Assembly (NCBI RefSeq): GCF_036850765.1 | Contig: NC_089490.1 | Coordinates: forward strand, 241,056,442-241,120,441 | Reading direction: 5' to 3' | Source of the DNA: Saccopteryx bilineata | Taxonomy: Eukaryota; Chordata; Mammalia; Chiroptera; Emballonuridae | DNA length: 64,000 nucleotides | Shown here: in pieces, positions 24,564-35,504 of the stretch | Layout: each line of letters starts with the position of its first letter | Numbering within the stretch: the stretch's first letter is position 1 | The notes under the pieces: model-generated | The model's database searches: none | Told to the model about the DNA's origin: nothing | What the model saw: only the letters and a program-made list of their open reading frames with translations | Made by a program: the position numbers and the translations under genes

Positions 24564-24898
24564 CTGCAGGGCATAGGCAGGGTCAGAGATCAAGGCAGCT
24601 CAGATGCCTGCAGGGGCTGACGTGTGCAGATCTCTGAGCCCAACTCTCTCCCCACTGCCCGCTGGACTCCTGGTGAGTCTGTAGAGACAGAGAGGAATCC
24701 AGGGCTCTGGGGGAACAGAGTCCCAATCCTCCTGGAGGCCAGGCAGTGACCTTCACGTAGGGCACTGTCCAGCCCGCCCTGTTCCAGACTCAGCTGGTTC
24801 CGAGGCCTAAGCCATGGCTAAGGAGCAAGGGGAGGTGTGTAGAAAGCAGGCAGGGCTGGGACCAGGATGGAGCTGCACCGTCCTCCAGCCCTTGTCAC
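24564..24898 (-). other. SYT2 intron
   Basis: This 335-bp intron lies between the two C2A exons and has canonical GTGACAAG and CCTGCAG ends. No repeats were seen. Confidence 0.9.
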
Positions 24899-25066
24899 CT
24901 TGAAGGTGAAGGTTTCATTGAAGGCGGGGTTTAGCGTCTTCCGATGGACTTTGGTCTCGTACTTCTTCTTCTTGTCTGGAAGGAGGAAGACTTTGACGTA
25001 AGGGTCTGAGGTGCCTCCCATGTCCAGGGCGGGCAGTTCTGCAGCCTGAAGAACGCCGACGGTGAG
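24899..25066 (-). CDS. SYT2: SYT2 exon, C2A N-terminal half
   Basis: The 56 codons (residues 155-210) run from [11 protein letters not shown] to NETFTFK and are phase 0 at both ends. Asp 169 and Asp 175 in [10 protein letters not shown] are C2A loop-1 Ca2+ ligands, and [16 protein letters not shown] is the C2A polybasic strand. The acceptor is CTCCACAG and the donor GTGACAAG. Confidence 0.97.
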
Positions 25067-25314
25067 CTGTGGAGACAGCAAGGCCAGCCTGAGTCTCAGG
25101 ACCATTCCAGCACCAGCCGCCCACCCAGACGCCAGCAGCTGGGGCCAGGGGCATGGGGAGTGCAGGTGCTGAAGTGACACTAGGGTCACCGAAGTTAAAG
25201 GGCTCACGGCTCAGCAGGTCAACAGAGAGCAGCCAAGCCCTCTGGTTCCAGCCTGCCCCTCCGTGAAACGGGGACAGGATCTGTTTCCTCTTGCCACCTC
25301 CAGCTGCCACACAC
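25067..25314 (-). other. SYT2 intron
   Basis: This 248-bp intron has a GTGTGTGG donor and a CTCCACAG acceptor. No repeat was recognised. Confidence 0.9.
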
Positions 25315-25431
25315 CTGGTTGGCCTGGAAATCGTAGTCCAGAGAGAACTGCAGCTTGCCCAGGTTCTCTGGCTCCTTCTCCTCCTCTCCCTCCCCCTCCC
25401 CCTCCGTCAGGCCGGTCTCTTCATCATCATC
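25315..25431 (-). CDS. SYT2: SYT2 exon, acidic linker and start of C2A
   Basis: The 39 codons (residues 116-154) start [15 protein letters not shown] and end YDFQANQ, phase 0 at both ends. The linker between the membrane segment and C2A is a run of Asp/Glu/Gly. Compared with the human sequence as I recall it, one residue is missing in the opening Asp/Ala/Glu run, which accounts for the 418- rather than 419-residue total. The coding DNA is a near-perfect GAG/GGG purine repeat. Confidence 0.95.
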
Positions 25432-26406
25432 CTGTAGGGGCTGTGGAGAGAGGGACAGAGTTAGAAGAGAACAGAGCAGCTGGGCTCAGCGCAGGGGCAG
25501 CAGACCCTGGCTCAGAGCTGGGTGGGGTGGGGGAGGATAGGGGACTGTGGGGTGGTCAGTCCCCCACAGCCTTACCCTGTGCCTCTCCCTGCATGGCACA
25601 GCACTTCCCTTGTTGGTCCCCCCAGTACTTCCCAACCTGAGCAAGACATACCAGGTGTGCGGTCCAGGCGTTCAGGAGCAGTAGGAGTCCACGGAGGGGA
25701 GAAGAGAAGGGAACGTGGTTAAGAGACAATCCTGCAGCTCAGACAAGCCCTGAGCTCACAGCCCCTGGGGACACCAGGCTGGACCATGTCTGAAGCATTC
25801 TTGGAGCCTCCTCCCCCACATATGTAGGCACATGCACATGTGTACATACATGTGCACACAAACATGCAAAAGTGTTTTGCTCCCTGGCTGAGTTCTGAGG
25901 TCAGACCCTCCCTCCACTGTCTACCCTCCACCCAGGTTGACTGTGAGAAGGACAGTCCCCCACCCCACTCCTTGGGGTGAAAATGAGGCCCACAGGGGCC
26001 TCTGCAAACTTCAAAGGGGAAAGTTAGGGTTTGTGAGGGAAGCTTGCAGGCTGACCAACCCCAAAGCACAGGGACTAGAGAGAGGTGGGACATGGCCTCG
26101 TCCTGATGTCTCGATCAAGTCCCTGCCCCACCACCTAGCTGGAGGCTTGTCCTGCAGTCCCTATGGCAGAAACCACAGTCCCCCCCCATGATGGGGGGTG
26201 AGGGTATCTCTCCAACATGTTGTCCCAAGAGCCCCTTCTATGATCAATGCATTGTCTGACCCTCTGCCCTTTCAAAGACAGGTTTTAACAGGTCCCCTCC
26301 CATGAGCAGGGGGCAGACAGGTAAACCTGCAGGTGTAGCCAGCGAGGGCCAGGCACACTCTGGGGAGGCCCCGGGAAGCTGCTGGCCCGTCACCCGCCAG
26401 CCCTAC
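25432..26406 (-). other. SYT2 intron
   Basis: This 975-bp intron carries a short CA/TG alternating stretch at about 25,816-25,868. Donor GTAGGGCTG and acceptor CCCTACAG bound it. Confidence 0.85.
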
Positions 26407-26573
26407 CTGCCCGCCCTTCATATCCTTCATGTTCATGGCGTTCTTGGCACCCTTGCCCTTCTCCTTCTTGTTCTTCTTCTTCCGGCAGAGGCACTTCTTG
26501 CAGATGCAGAAGCAGCAGGTGAGGATCAGCAGGCCAGCCACCACAGCAATGGCGATCAGGGCCCAGGGTGGCA
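26407..26573 (-). CDS. SYT2: SYT2 exon, transmembrane segment and juxtamembrane basic region
   Basis: Two bases complete Leu 60, then 55 codons (residues 61-115) run from [11 protein letters not shown] to DMKGGQ. The hydrophobic span is about residues 63-82. The cysteines of [11 protein letters not shown] are the family's palmitoylation sites, and the following lysine-rich stretch faces the cytosol. The acceptor GTGGGTAG is unusual because it lacks a strong pyrimidine tract just before the AG, but the phase and protein order require it. Confidence 0.95.
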
Positions 26574-27384
26574 CTACCCACAGAGAGCCAGGGTCAGTGG
26601 TGCTCGGCCTTGGTGGGCACTGTGCCCCTGCCACCCCACCCCACACTGTGTGACAGCATGCCCTGAGCATGCAGGTAAGCTACAGGTGCTTCACCTGCCC
26701 TCTCCTGGGCACCTGGCCCACCGCCCCGTGGACACGCCCGCCGACACTGAGATGGCACCCGGCTGAACAGCAGGACTGTGAACTGGGCTCTATGTGTCTG
26801 ACCTACAGAGACCTGGTCACACTGCAGAGCATGAGACCCTTCTTCTCAGACAGGGTGGGAAGAGCCCAGACCCTGGACTGCTGTCCGTGGTCCTGAGTCA
26901 CCACCCCTGCTTTGGTGCTACTCCCCTGGGCAGGGCCTCTGTGTTTCCCACACAGACTCTGCCAGGAATTCAGAAGGTGGGGGTACCATAAGGTGTCAAA
27001 TGCCCATCACTATGTGTACACCTGAAACTAATATAACCCAATATGATCTACCAACTACACTTAAATAAATATATATATTTAACAAAAGCAGTGGGGCTTT
27101 GGTTTATCTTCCAAAGTAACTCCAGCATGTGACTGGAAGACCTGAATAGTGACTTCTGTTTTATGATTTTTCGTCTTCTTGTGGTTTCACCTTTTGACAG
27201 TTTTCTAAACTGTATAAGAACTTTTTTCCCTGGATGTTGGGCCATATATACTCCCTGACCCCTTCAGTAAGCCAATCCACATCCTCCATCCCTGAGGGGC
27301 TCCCCAATAATCCAGCCCAAACCCCAGTTTAGGAAAAACCCCAGACAATCCTGCCCCTGTGCCCCTTTGTCAGGGGACACTCAC
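26574..27384 (-). other. SYT2 intron with L1 3'-end fragment
   Basis: This 811-bp intron holds a short plus-strand L1 3' end at about 26,996-27,081. The rest is unrecognised A/T-richer sequence. Confidence 0.8.
26996..27081 (+). mobile_element. L1 3'-end fragment
   Basis: The stretch containing GTACACCTGAAACTAATATAA and ending in TTAAATAAATATATAT matches the terminal 3'UTR typical of mammalian L1 elements. It is strongly 5'-truncated to under 90 bp. Confidence 0.7.
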
Positions 27385-27579
27385 AGGGGATCTTGTTCAT
27401 CTCATTGAAGAACTTCTCCTTCAGTTTCGCAAACATGTCTTCCTTGCTCTCTCCAGCACCTCCACTCTCAGTGGAGTTGTCCACAGGACCGACAGGCATT
27501 GTGGCCGTGGTGGTGGCAGGAACCACCATGGGTTCCTGGTTCCTCTTGAAGATGTTCCTCATGGCGGCAGCAGGGACGG
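27385..27579 (-). CDS. SYT2: SYT2 first coding exon (start codon, lumenal domain)
   Basis: The ATG is at 27560-27562 on the minus strand, 17 bp after a CTACAG acceptor, so an upstream non-coding exon must exist. It encodes residues 1-59, [10 protein letters not shown] to NEMNKIP, plus the first base of Leu 60, and ends before a GTGAGTG donor. There is no cleaved signal peptide, as expected of synaptotagmins. NST at residues 29-31 is an N-glycosylation sequon in the lumenal domain. Residues 44-60 form the membrane-proximal lumenal helix. Confidence 0.96.
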
Positions 27580-28230
27580 CTGTAGATGAGAGGAAGGGGC
27601 CAGATGAACATCACAGGGGTCCCCTCCCTGTCTGTTCCCAGCCCAGTAGGCAGAGTGGCCTGTTGTAAAATGGTAGGTCCTTATCCCCTTCCAGAACCAC
27701 GTCCTTGCCCACTAACTGGAGCCTTGACACCTGCTGTTCCCTGTGCCGCACATTCACAGCTTCAGCTCAGTGAGGCCCGTATGACCCCCAGCATCTCCTC
27801 CCCCAAGATTTACTCTTCTCCACAGCACTTGTCAACAGCACACCATCTCCCCTTCACTAGAATTTAAGATCCTTAAATACAGGGACTTTTCGCCATCACG
27901 TAGTCAGTGGCCCTGAGGAAACAACCCACTCCAGGGTAACCAGGAGTTGGAAAGTCCTTCTGGTGTCTAACTTCAATCTCTCCTGCTGCAATGACCCATT
28001 TCCCTTCTCTTGCATCTAAGCTGAGCTCAGCAAATCCCGGGCCCTCTGAGAGGAGGCTGGGCAGAGGGCTGAGGCTCACAGCCTGATGGCCAGGTGTTGC
28101 CCTGGTTCCATTGCTCAGCCTGTTGGCCTCCTGGGCATACACACCCCAGGTGAGGGTTAGCCCTCCTGCCCTGCTGGCTACAACCCTCAGCACTGCACAT
28201 CCATACGAGGTTCTCTTTGAACCTAGATGC

Positions 28231-28298
28231 CAGGTGTGGATATTTTTGTTTTCTAACCCTAACCCCTAACCCCTAACCCTACAGGTGTAGATATTTTT
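28231..28298. repeat. Interstitial telomeric repeat flanked by a 17-bp duplication
   Basis: A short CCCTAA-type array (CTAACCCTAACCCCTAAC and onward, 28253-28280; four units, two with an extra C) is flanked by CAGGTGTGGATATTTTT at 28231-28247 and CAGGTGTAGATATTTTT at 28282-28298, which differ at one base. The arrangement is that of a telomeric sequence inserted with a duplicated target. Confidence 0.85.
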
Positions 28299-28339
28299 AA
28301 CAAAGTCCTGGAGAGTGACAAGTTGGGGAACCTGCAGAC

Positions 28340-28430
28340 AATGCAGAACAAAGCCTTGAGTAAAAATGAGGAAACTGAGGCCCCAGAGGGATGTGGGTCC
28401 CGTCATAGTACACAAGTAACCCGCTGAATG
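28340..28430 (+). repeat. MIR fragment
   Basis: The core GAGGAAACTGAGGCCCCAGAG and the following weak similarity mark an ancient tRNA-derived MIR SINE relic. Confidence 0.5.
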
Positions 28431-31400
28431 GTGGCACAGCCATCCCACCCTTGGTAGCCCCAGTGAGCCCCAGGGACGCCCCTGTGCCACCTCAGGAGGA
28501 CCACAGCAGAACCAAGAGAGTGATCCCTGCCGCAAGAGTGTGCTCAATGGGGGAGGGGGGGAACTGATTCTGCAGCTGGCCAGCAAGCAGCCTGGGGGCT
28601 CCCTCTGACCCCATGCCTCTCCCCAATCAGAACCCTGGGCTTTCACTAGGTGCCCCACTGCCCAGCACCCACAGGGTCTCCCACACCTGCAGGCAGGGTC
28701 TTCCAGAGCTAGGCACCAGGATGCTTGGGCACAGGCTGGGAAGTGTGGGTACCCTGAGTGGGGACACATGGAAGCCCAGGGACCAGCAGGTCCTGGGCTG
28801 CCTGCTGCAGGCTATGGGAAGTGGGGGATGCACAGTTGGGCCTCAGAGGTCTGTCCCCAAGAAGGTCATGAGATCCTGGGGGCCTGGGTATGTGCCAACT
28901 ATGAAAGGGGGGTGGGCAGTGTGGGGCACTGTCATGGTCATTGTCTAAGGAGGCTAGGGAAGCACTGAGGGATCGAATTCTGGGGTTTAGTGGGAATTGT
29001 GAGACACAAACCAATGGTCGCTGCTCTGCCACAGGTGAGTCACATGGAGAGGCCCAGCCGAAGGGATGCAGCCTGTGTCCGTTGCTCCCAGACCTGGGAG
29101 CAGGCCCTGGGGAAAAGACGCCATTCACTCCGACAAGATGCCCATTAGCACCAATGCCTCTGACAGGTTGTAGTGTCCAGGAACTAAAGTGGGTCAAGCA
29201 AGTCCCGGGGGCACAATTATATTCCCCGAAAAAGCCAAGTTCCTCCTCTGACCAGGGGCAGGAACAGGAAACAGGCAGGAGGGCAGCTGTGTCCTCAAAC
29301 TGACTGCAGGCTGGAAGAGGGAGATGTGGGGAAATTCCAAATTGGACGATCCCAGCATGGAATTCTACCTGGGTCCATTAGGAGAAGGAGCCGGGAAATG
29401 ACAGGAGAAGCCAGGTGACAGATTAGCATCATTCCTCCAGGTCAGATGACCTGGCTGCCAGTCTCTGCTCTGCTCTGGGAGCCATGTGAGCACGGACAGG
29501 TGGCTTAGCCACCGGTAAAGTGAGCATGAGAATGGGACCTGCCTCATGAGGTCATGGAGCCCAGGAACAATGTAGGTCAAGTGAGACATTATGCCTACGA
29601 CCCATCCTGAGGGGCCCGACCAGGGCGCATGTGGGGGGCTCCCGCAAGCAGAAGTGGGTGGGCCTTTCCTAATGGACCAGAAGCTTGAGACTCATGCTGG
29701 GGGGCTGCAGGACTCTGCCCTGGCAGCTGGGCATCTCCTAATAAACGTCTAGCCCCACCCCCTGAGGCCCAACTCTGGACCAGTCTCCTCTCTGAGGTTC
29801 TGCCCACCAGTGGCCTCGCACTGTCCAGCTTGTTCTCCCAGGGCCTGGTGTCCATCACTCAGCACTGCAGCCTCCTGGGCGGGGGCTGCTGGGGTTCCAT
29901 TTGGCTTGCTCTCATTTCCAAGTTCTTGTGCCAGGGTCTGACCGCATCCTCCTCCAGCCACTGCCCTGTTCTGCAGATGACAAGCCAGATGCCATGAGGC
30001 AAGGTCACCCAGACTCACGAGGACAGCCAGGTGGAACCCTAGCCATCCAGGGAGCGGGTGTTTCCAGGAGGAGGTGCTGCTGGGCTGTGGCTTGGGGAGT
30101 CAGCACAGGTGGGGGGCTGGAGAACAGTCACCTGAGGACAGTATGCGGGCAGAAGGAACCAGAGGGGGAAACATCAACATTTAAATGATTCACAGAGAAA
30201 GAGAAGGGTGAGGGACAGTCGGCTGGGAGAAGAGGCAAGTGAGGACGGCCGTCTGTGGTGACAGAGGCCGGAGATGGCCTCTGCACAGGACACACGCCAA
30301 TAAGCTGTGCACTTGCTGAGCCTCAGTTACACACCAACCAAAAGGAAAAACAAGTCTGCAGGAGTCTGACCCCACACCGCGCTGCCAACCCTGGGTGCAC
30401 AGGGGCTCCTGCTGGGGGACCCTGGGGCCAAAGCACAAAGGACCAGGGAGCAGCACTCTGGGGAGGCTTCCTGGAAGAGGAGCACTAAGCAGAGAGTGGG
30501 GGGCAATGGGACAGGCCCAGAAGGAGCTGGCGGGTTCAGGCAGGAGATGGAGCCAAGTGAAAAGAGACCCATGCTCTGAGGTTCATCAGAGGAAAAGGTG
30601 GGTGTGGAAGGCATCATGGCAGGCAGTGGGCTGGGGCCCGAGATTCCGGCTTATCATCCCAGAGGCAGGAACAGCTAAACCTGGCGACGCTGTATCCACC
30701 ACCAGTGGAAGGAAGGCTGCTTGGCGGTCATCGGTCTCTCAGGGTGAGCTTGGAGCCTCAGCCCATGGAAGTGGGCACCTGTCCCATTGATGACAAGACT
30801 GAGTTCCCGAAGAAAGAGCTTACAGGTGTTCCTGCTTGGCCAGAGGATAGGTAGGACAGGGATGACACCTGCCCTAGAGGGTCTAGCTCACAGCACACCT
30901 GCCCAGTCACAGCACATGGTGTTCCTGGGCCTGGGGACTCCTCAGAACCCTTCACCCCTTCCTTATCAGATGACAGTGCAGGCTTTGTGACGAGACAGCC
31001 TTTGCTCAAAACCTGCCCCTGCTACCTGCCAGCCTGCTGACCTTGGGGAAGTCCCTCCCCGTCCTGGACTTGTTTCCTGGTCCATAAAACAGACACACTA
31101 CTGGTTCCCACCCCACGGGGCCAAGTGCACTGTCCTCTGTGGGGCATGCTCACAGGTGGGTGGTCTGGCCAGCAAGTTCGGGAAGCAGCAAAGGTCACAG
31201 ACCGTGGTGCACAGGGCGGGAGGCACCGCCTGGCTGTGGCTGCACCCCCGGTGCTGCTGGGTCAGTTCTACAGAACCCAGAGAACACTCTGACTGCACAA
31301 GGTGGGGCACTGCTCAGAGACTCATGCGTGCTCAGCACTTCCCTACAAATGGTCTGGAACCAGGAAGAAGGGCCAAGCGTCAGAAGCCAGCTGCACCATT

Positions 31401-32214
31401 GATGGTGTGAGGGCTGCAGAGACGGCAGACAGATGTGGGAGCCAGCGGAGCACAGGGTGCGTGGTGAGGTGACCCTGTCCAGGCTTAGGTCACAGGAGGG
31501 GCCCTCCTCCACCCTGACCCGTCTGCCCACCTGGCCTGTGCACACACTGAGCAGGCAGTGTGACAGCGCAAAGAGACCCGAGGCCCTGGGTGTCCACCTG
31601 GGCTTGGCTGCTGGGCAGCAGCATGGAACCCACATGCGGGTGATTACCCATCCTGAAGAACAAAAGACAGGCCCAGAGGAGAGAATGTGCTTTCCCTTCT
31701 GTGAGTCAGAACTGGAACCCACCACACCAGCACATCACCTGCTGAGCCACAGGACCTGGCCACCCCTTTATGCTGCAAGGAAAGCTTGACATTCTGGGGA
31801 GACTGAACTGAGGCTCAAGGGAGCCAGGAAGTCCCAGAAAGGCCACACAGCAGGTCGGACAGAGACATGCAGGGTGTCTGCCCAGCTCCCACAGACTCCA
31901 GCCAGGCGGCGGCTGGGGACGGGCTGACCCTGTGCCTCCTGGAACCTCCCGTGTGGCAGCTCCCTGTGACAGGCAGGCTATTGGGGCTCAGGCCTGGCTG
32001 TGTCGCTGACTGCCCTAGACAAGCAGTTCCCCATCTCTGAGCCTCTGCTCCCCATTCTGCAACATGGGGACAACAGCCCCACCGTGTGGCGTGTGGTGGT
32101 CACTACAGATGACCCAGGTAACCACTAAGAACCCGGCCCAACAAGAGCTGGCTTTACACATCCCCCTCGACCCGACTGATCTCGACACCCAAGAGGAAGG
32201 AAAATGTGTCTTCC

Positions 32215-32662
32215 CGAACACTTTATGTGAGTGTTCAGAGCAGCTTCACTCACGACAGCCAAAACCAACCTGAGGTACCGTCAACCGACCACTGAATAAA
32301 TGAACCGTGGTGCCTCCACACAGCGACACAGAGAGTCGTGGTACTGACACACACTAGCAGCACAGACGACCCTCAAGAACAATGACACATGTGAAGGGGC
32401 CTGGCACAGAACAACACGGCGTGGGACTGCATTTACAGGAAATGTCAGAGCAGACAAATTAGAGACAAAAAGTTCATTATCCACTGGTGAGGGCGTGAGA
32501 AGAGTTAGAAGAGGGAAGACTGCTCTTGTGTGCAGCGTGGGGGGCAGGGTTGTCCTGAAATTAAATGGGGATGATGGCTGTAGGGCTCTGTGGTTATACC
32601 ACCGAATTCATGTAAATGTAAGAACTGTAGGGTATGTGAATTATATCTCAATAAAGCTCTTT
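32215..32662 (+). mobile_element. Old L1 3' end
   Basis: The segment follows the usual L1 3' terminal order in diverged form: a GCAGCTTCACTCACGACAGCC-like stretch, ACTGAATAAATGAACC, the ACTGACACACACTAGCA region, GCATTTACAGGAAATGTC, and the terminal GTATGTGAATTATATCTCAA followed by TAAAGCTCTTTAAAAAG. It is 5'-truncated and old. A short-family SINE inserted later into its A-rich tail. Confidence 0.8.
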
Positions 32663-32676
32663 AAAAAGAAATATAG

Positions 32677-32879
32677 CCTGACCTGTGGTGGCGCAGTGGA
32701 TAAAGCGTCGACCTGGAAATGCTGAGGTCGCCAGTTCGAAACCCTGGGCTTGCCTGGTCAAGGCACATATGGGAGTTGATGCTTCCTGCTCCTCCCCCCC
32801 TTCTCTCTCTATCTCTCCTCTCTCTCTCTCCCCCTCTCTCTCTCCTTTCTAAAATGAATAAATAAAATAAAAATAATAA
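32677..32879 (+). mobile_element. tRNA-derived SINE, short family, complete
   Basis: The head CCTGACCTGTGGTGGCGC is followed by a B-box-like GTTCGAAACCC, a CT-rich block and an AATAAA-rich tail. It is flanked by a perfect 14-bp duplication, AAAAAGAAATATAG, at 32663-32676 and 32880-32893. Its target was the A-rich tail of an old L1. Confidence 0.95.
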
Positions 32880-34017
32880 AAAAAGAAATATAGAGACACC
32901 CCCCGTAACATAAAGAGTATCAATAACAGTTCAGAGACCAGGCTCGTGAGGTTCGGAGATCTAGTCACTGCCCAAAGTCTGACTCTTCAGCCTTAGGATC
33001 TGACCTTGGACTTCATGTGGTGCAACTCCAAGGCCAGGACTCCCTCTTGATGCTTCTCCTAAAACCTAATCCCGGTTGCGCTCAGACCAGTCTGCAGTTG
33101 AATATGTTTGGGAAAGCCTCACCCCTCCCACAGGGAGGAAACTCAAGGCATTCTCCCAGCTACCTATTCCAAGTCCTTCCACCTTCTGAGCAAAGATGTC
33201 CAGGGAAGTTGGAGGCCCAGGTCAAGGTCATAGGATACAGGCACTGAACCAGAATCCTACATGTCTAGTTATTTCCCAGAGCTTCCTTCAGGGGGCTTGG
33301 GGAGAGGTACAGGGGGGATGCATTGGACTCTAGCTCATGGCTGACCCTGGAGGTGACCTTGGCAAAACAACCTCAGCTCTGGGGCTCTTGGTCATGTGAT
33401 ATTTGGGGAAAGGTTCTGAGGAGGGTTCTCGAGGTGGTATTTCCAGGCACTGAATCCTCTGACATAAAGTTGCCTCCCTGGTCCACACCTGCCACTCAGA
33501 TGACCAGCAGGAGGGCCATGGAGTGTGGCGTCATGGCTGGGGCACCTGCAGCTGGTGTCCCTGTGGACCCTGGCAGAGAACTTTGGTGACGATATCTGAG
33601 AACCATGACCTAATCAACTCAACACTGTCAGCAGGTCAGTAGGATGTGGATCAGACCCATGGTCCTCCTCCCCACCCCCTCTCTGGCCTGGGTGGTCACT
33701 CTGTCTATCTGGTCTCCAAGGCCAGCCAGCCCCCGGATCAATCTGGGAGCCCTAGGACCAGCTTTAGTCTTGGGTGGCAGCCCTGACCTCTAGACACATA
33801 ACAGTGGCTGGTTCTTTCCCTGGAGTGAAGACAGTGTGATGGACCCACGGCCACAGCCACAGCATCCCACCTGGAGAGCTCACCAGAGCGGTGCCCACAG
33901 CAGGAAGTCCTTCCTCAGAGCTCACCTGAACATCCCTCCTGCAGGGTAGCCTGGACCTTCCCAATGCACCTTGGTTAAATCGGAAAGGTGTGATGATTCC
34001 ACCAGCCAGGCAGCATC

Positions 34018-34018
34018 A

Positions 34019-34057
<39 letters not shown>

Positions 34058-34067
34058 ACACACACAA
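34018..34067. repeat. (CA)n microsatellite
   Basis: About 24 CA units with one CATA interruption, in the SYT2 5' intron. Probably length-polymorphic. Confidence 0.95.
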
Positions 34068-35504
34068 AGAAAGGCAGCCAGCAGCTGCAGAGGGTTCAGG
34101 AATTTCACTTCCATTGAGGAGAGCGGGAGCTTTGGGCCTCCTCCCCTCCCCCACAGCTCCCCACCTCAGAACACAGAGAACAGGGATCAGGATGCTGAGA
34201 AGAAACCCGGAAAGATAACAAAACAAAGGCAGAAAAAAACACTCACAGGCTGCCTCCACCTGCCCAGGACTTTCCCCGTCCTTTCTGGGCTCAGCCACCC
34301 TCCCCCACTTCCCAACAGGGGAGATGGCCTCCTGCAGCTTATGGGGCCCTGCCCGAGCATGCCATGGCCCATATGCTCTAGGCATCTGCACAAAGGGCCC
34401 ACCGGCCTCCTCCAGGAAGCTGGGGACTGGAGACATGGCAGCTCCAACAATAAGGGGGATTTATTAGGAAACAGGGCTGGGGAGCGAGAGGAGGTGGGGG
34501 GGGCACAAAGGGTTACTGAATGCAGCAAATCCAAAGGCTCAGTCAGAAGTCAAGAGCTCATGGGGGGATGCTGCAGCCAGCCCTCATCCCAACCAGACTA
34601 GTTCCTGTCCTTTGCCTGGGGCAAATATTGGCTTTTTCTCACTCTCCATTGCCAGTGGTGCTAGGAGCAGAGGCAGCCCGTTTTCCTCCTCCCAGAGGGC
34701 AGTCTGTTGGCTGTCTGCAGGGCGAGGAGAGGAAGAACACAGTGTCCATTTTCACTGGGTTTCTGTTCTCACACTTGGCATCTTGGGACCTCAGATGAGC
34801 AGCGTGAGGCCTGAGGAAGGCTCTGGCCAGGTAATGGGGTCTGACTCTGGGCCACCAGGGGGTAGTCCTTTTGTTTTGGGGGAGCCTCACTGTTCCAGTC
34901 TGGCAAGTGAGAATCTCAGTGTCTGACTCAGGAGACTCCTTCCTATCAGTGACGAGTTGCTGCTGCTGCAGGGGCCTTTTACCTCACAGGCAGACCTCAT
35001 AAGAGATGGAAAAACTGCCCGGAGAACGGACAGCGTGCTGAGCTCAGGGTCTCCAAGGGCAGGTGCAGCCCTTTCTCAGGTGCTAACGTGCTGTGTAGTA
35101 CTGGGCAGGTGTGCCCCTCCCGGAGCCTCAGTGTCCCCATATCAAAACCATCATACCTCAGGGCCCCTTTCCCTGCCTCCTGCTGTGTGGTTCCACACAC
35201 CCAGCACAGCCCTTTTTTCCAAGACCTTGTTGTCTAGTCCTCCCCCTCTGGCCAACATTGGGGCTTGTGAGCCTTCTGTGAGCCTCCAGGCTTTCCTCTG
35301 ACAGTCTCACACTCAGTTGCAGCCTCTGGTGGCCCAGTGGCCATGCTCCCCTTCCACAGGCCCTGGGATGAGGCCCAGAGCACACAAAGTCCTGCAGCCT
35401 GCAGGATAGGACACGGGAAACTGGGGCACTTCCTCGGAAGCCTGCGCATAGTGGTGACTGCAGGACTGTGGGCTCTGTCCCCGCCCTTCCTCTAACCTGA
35501 GCTG

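Noticed and set aside
33990..34601. 203-codon frame containing a His/Thr repeat
   Set aside because: The repeat is a translated CA microsatellite; the frame has no other support.
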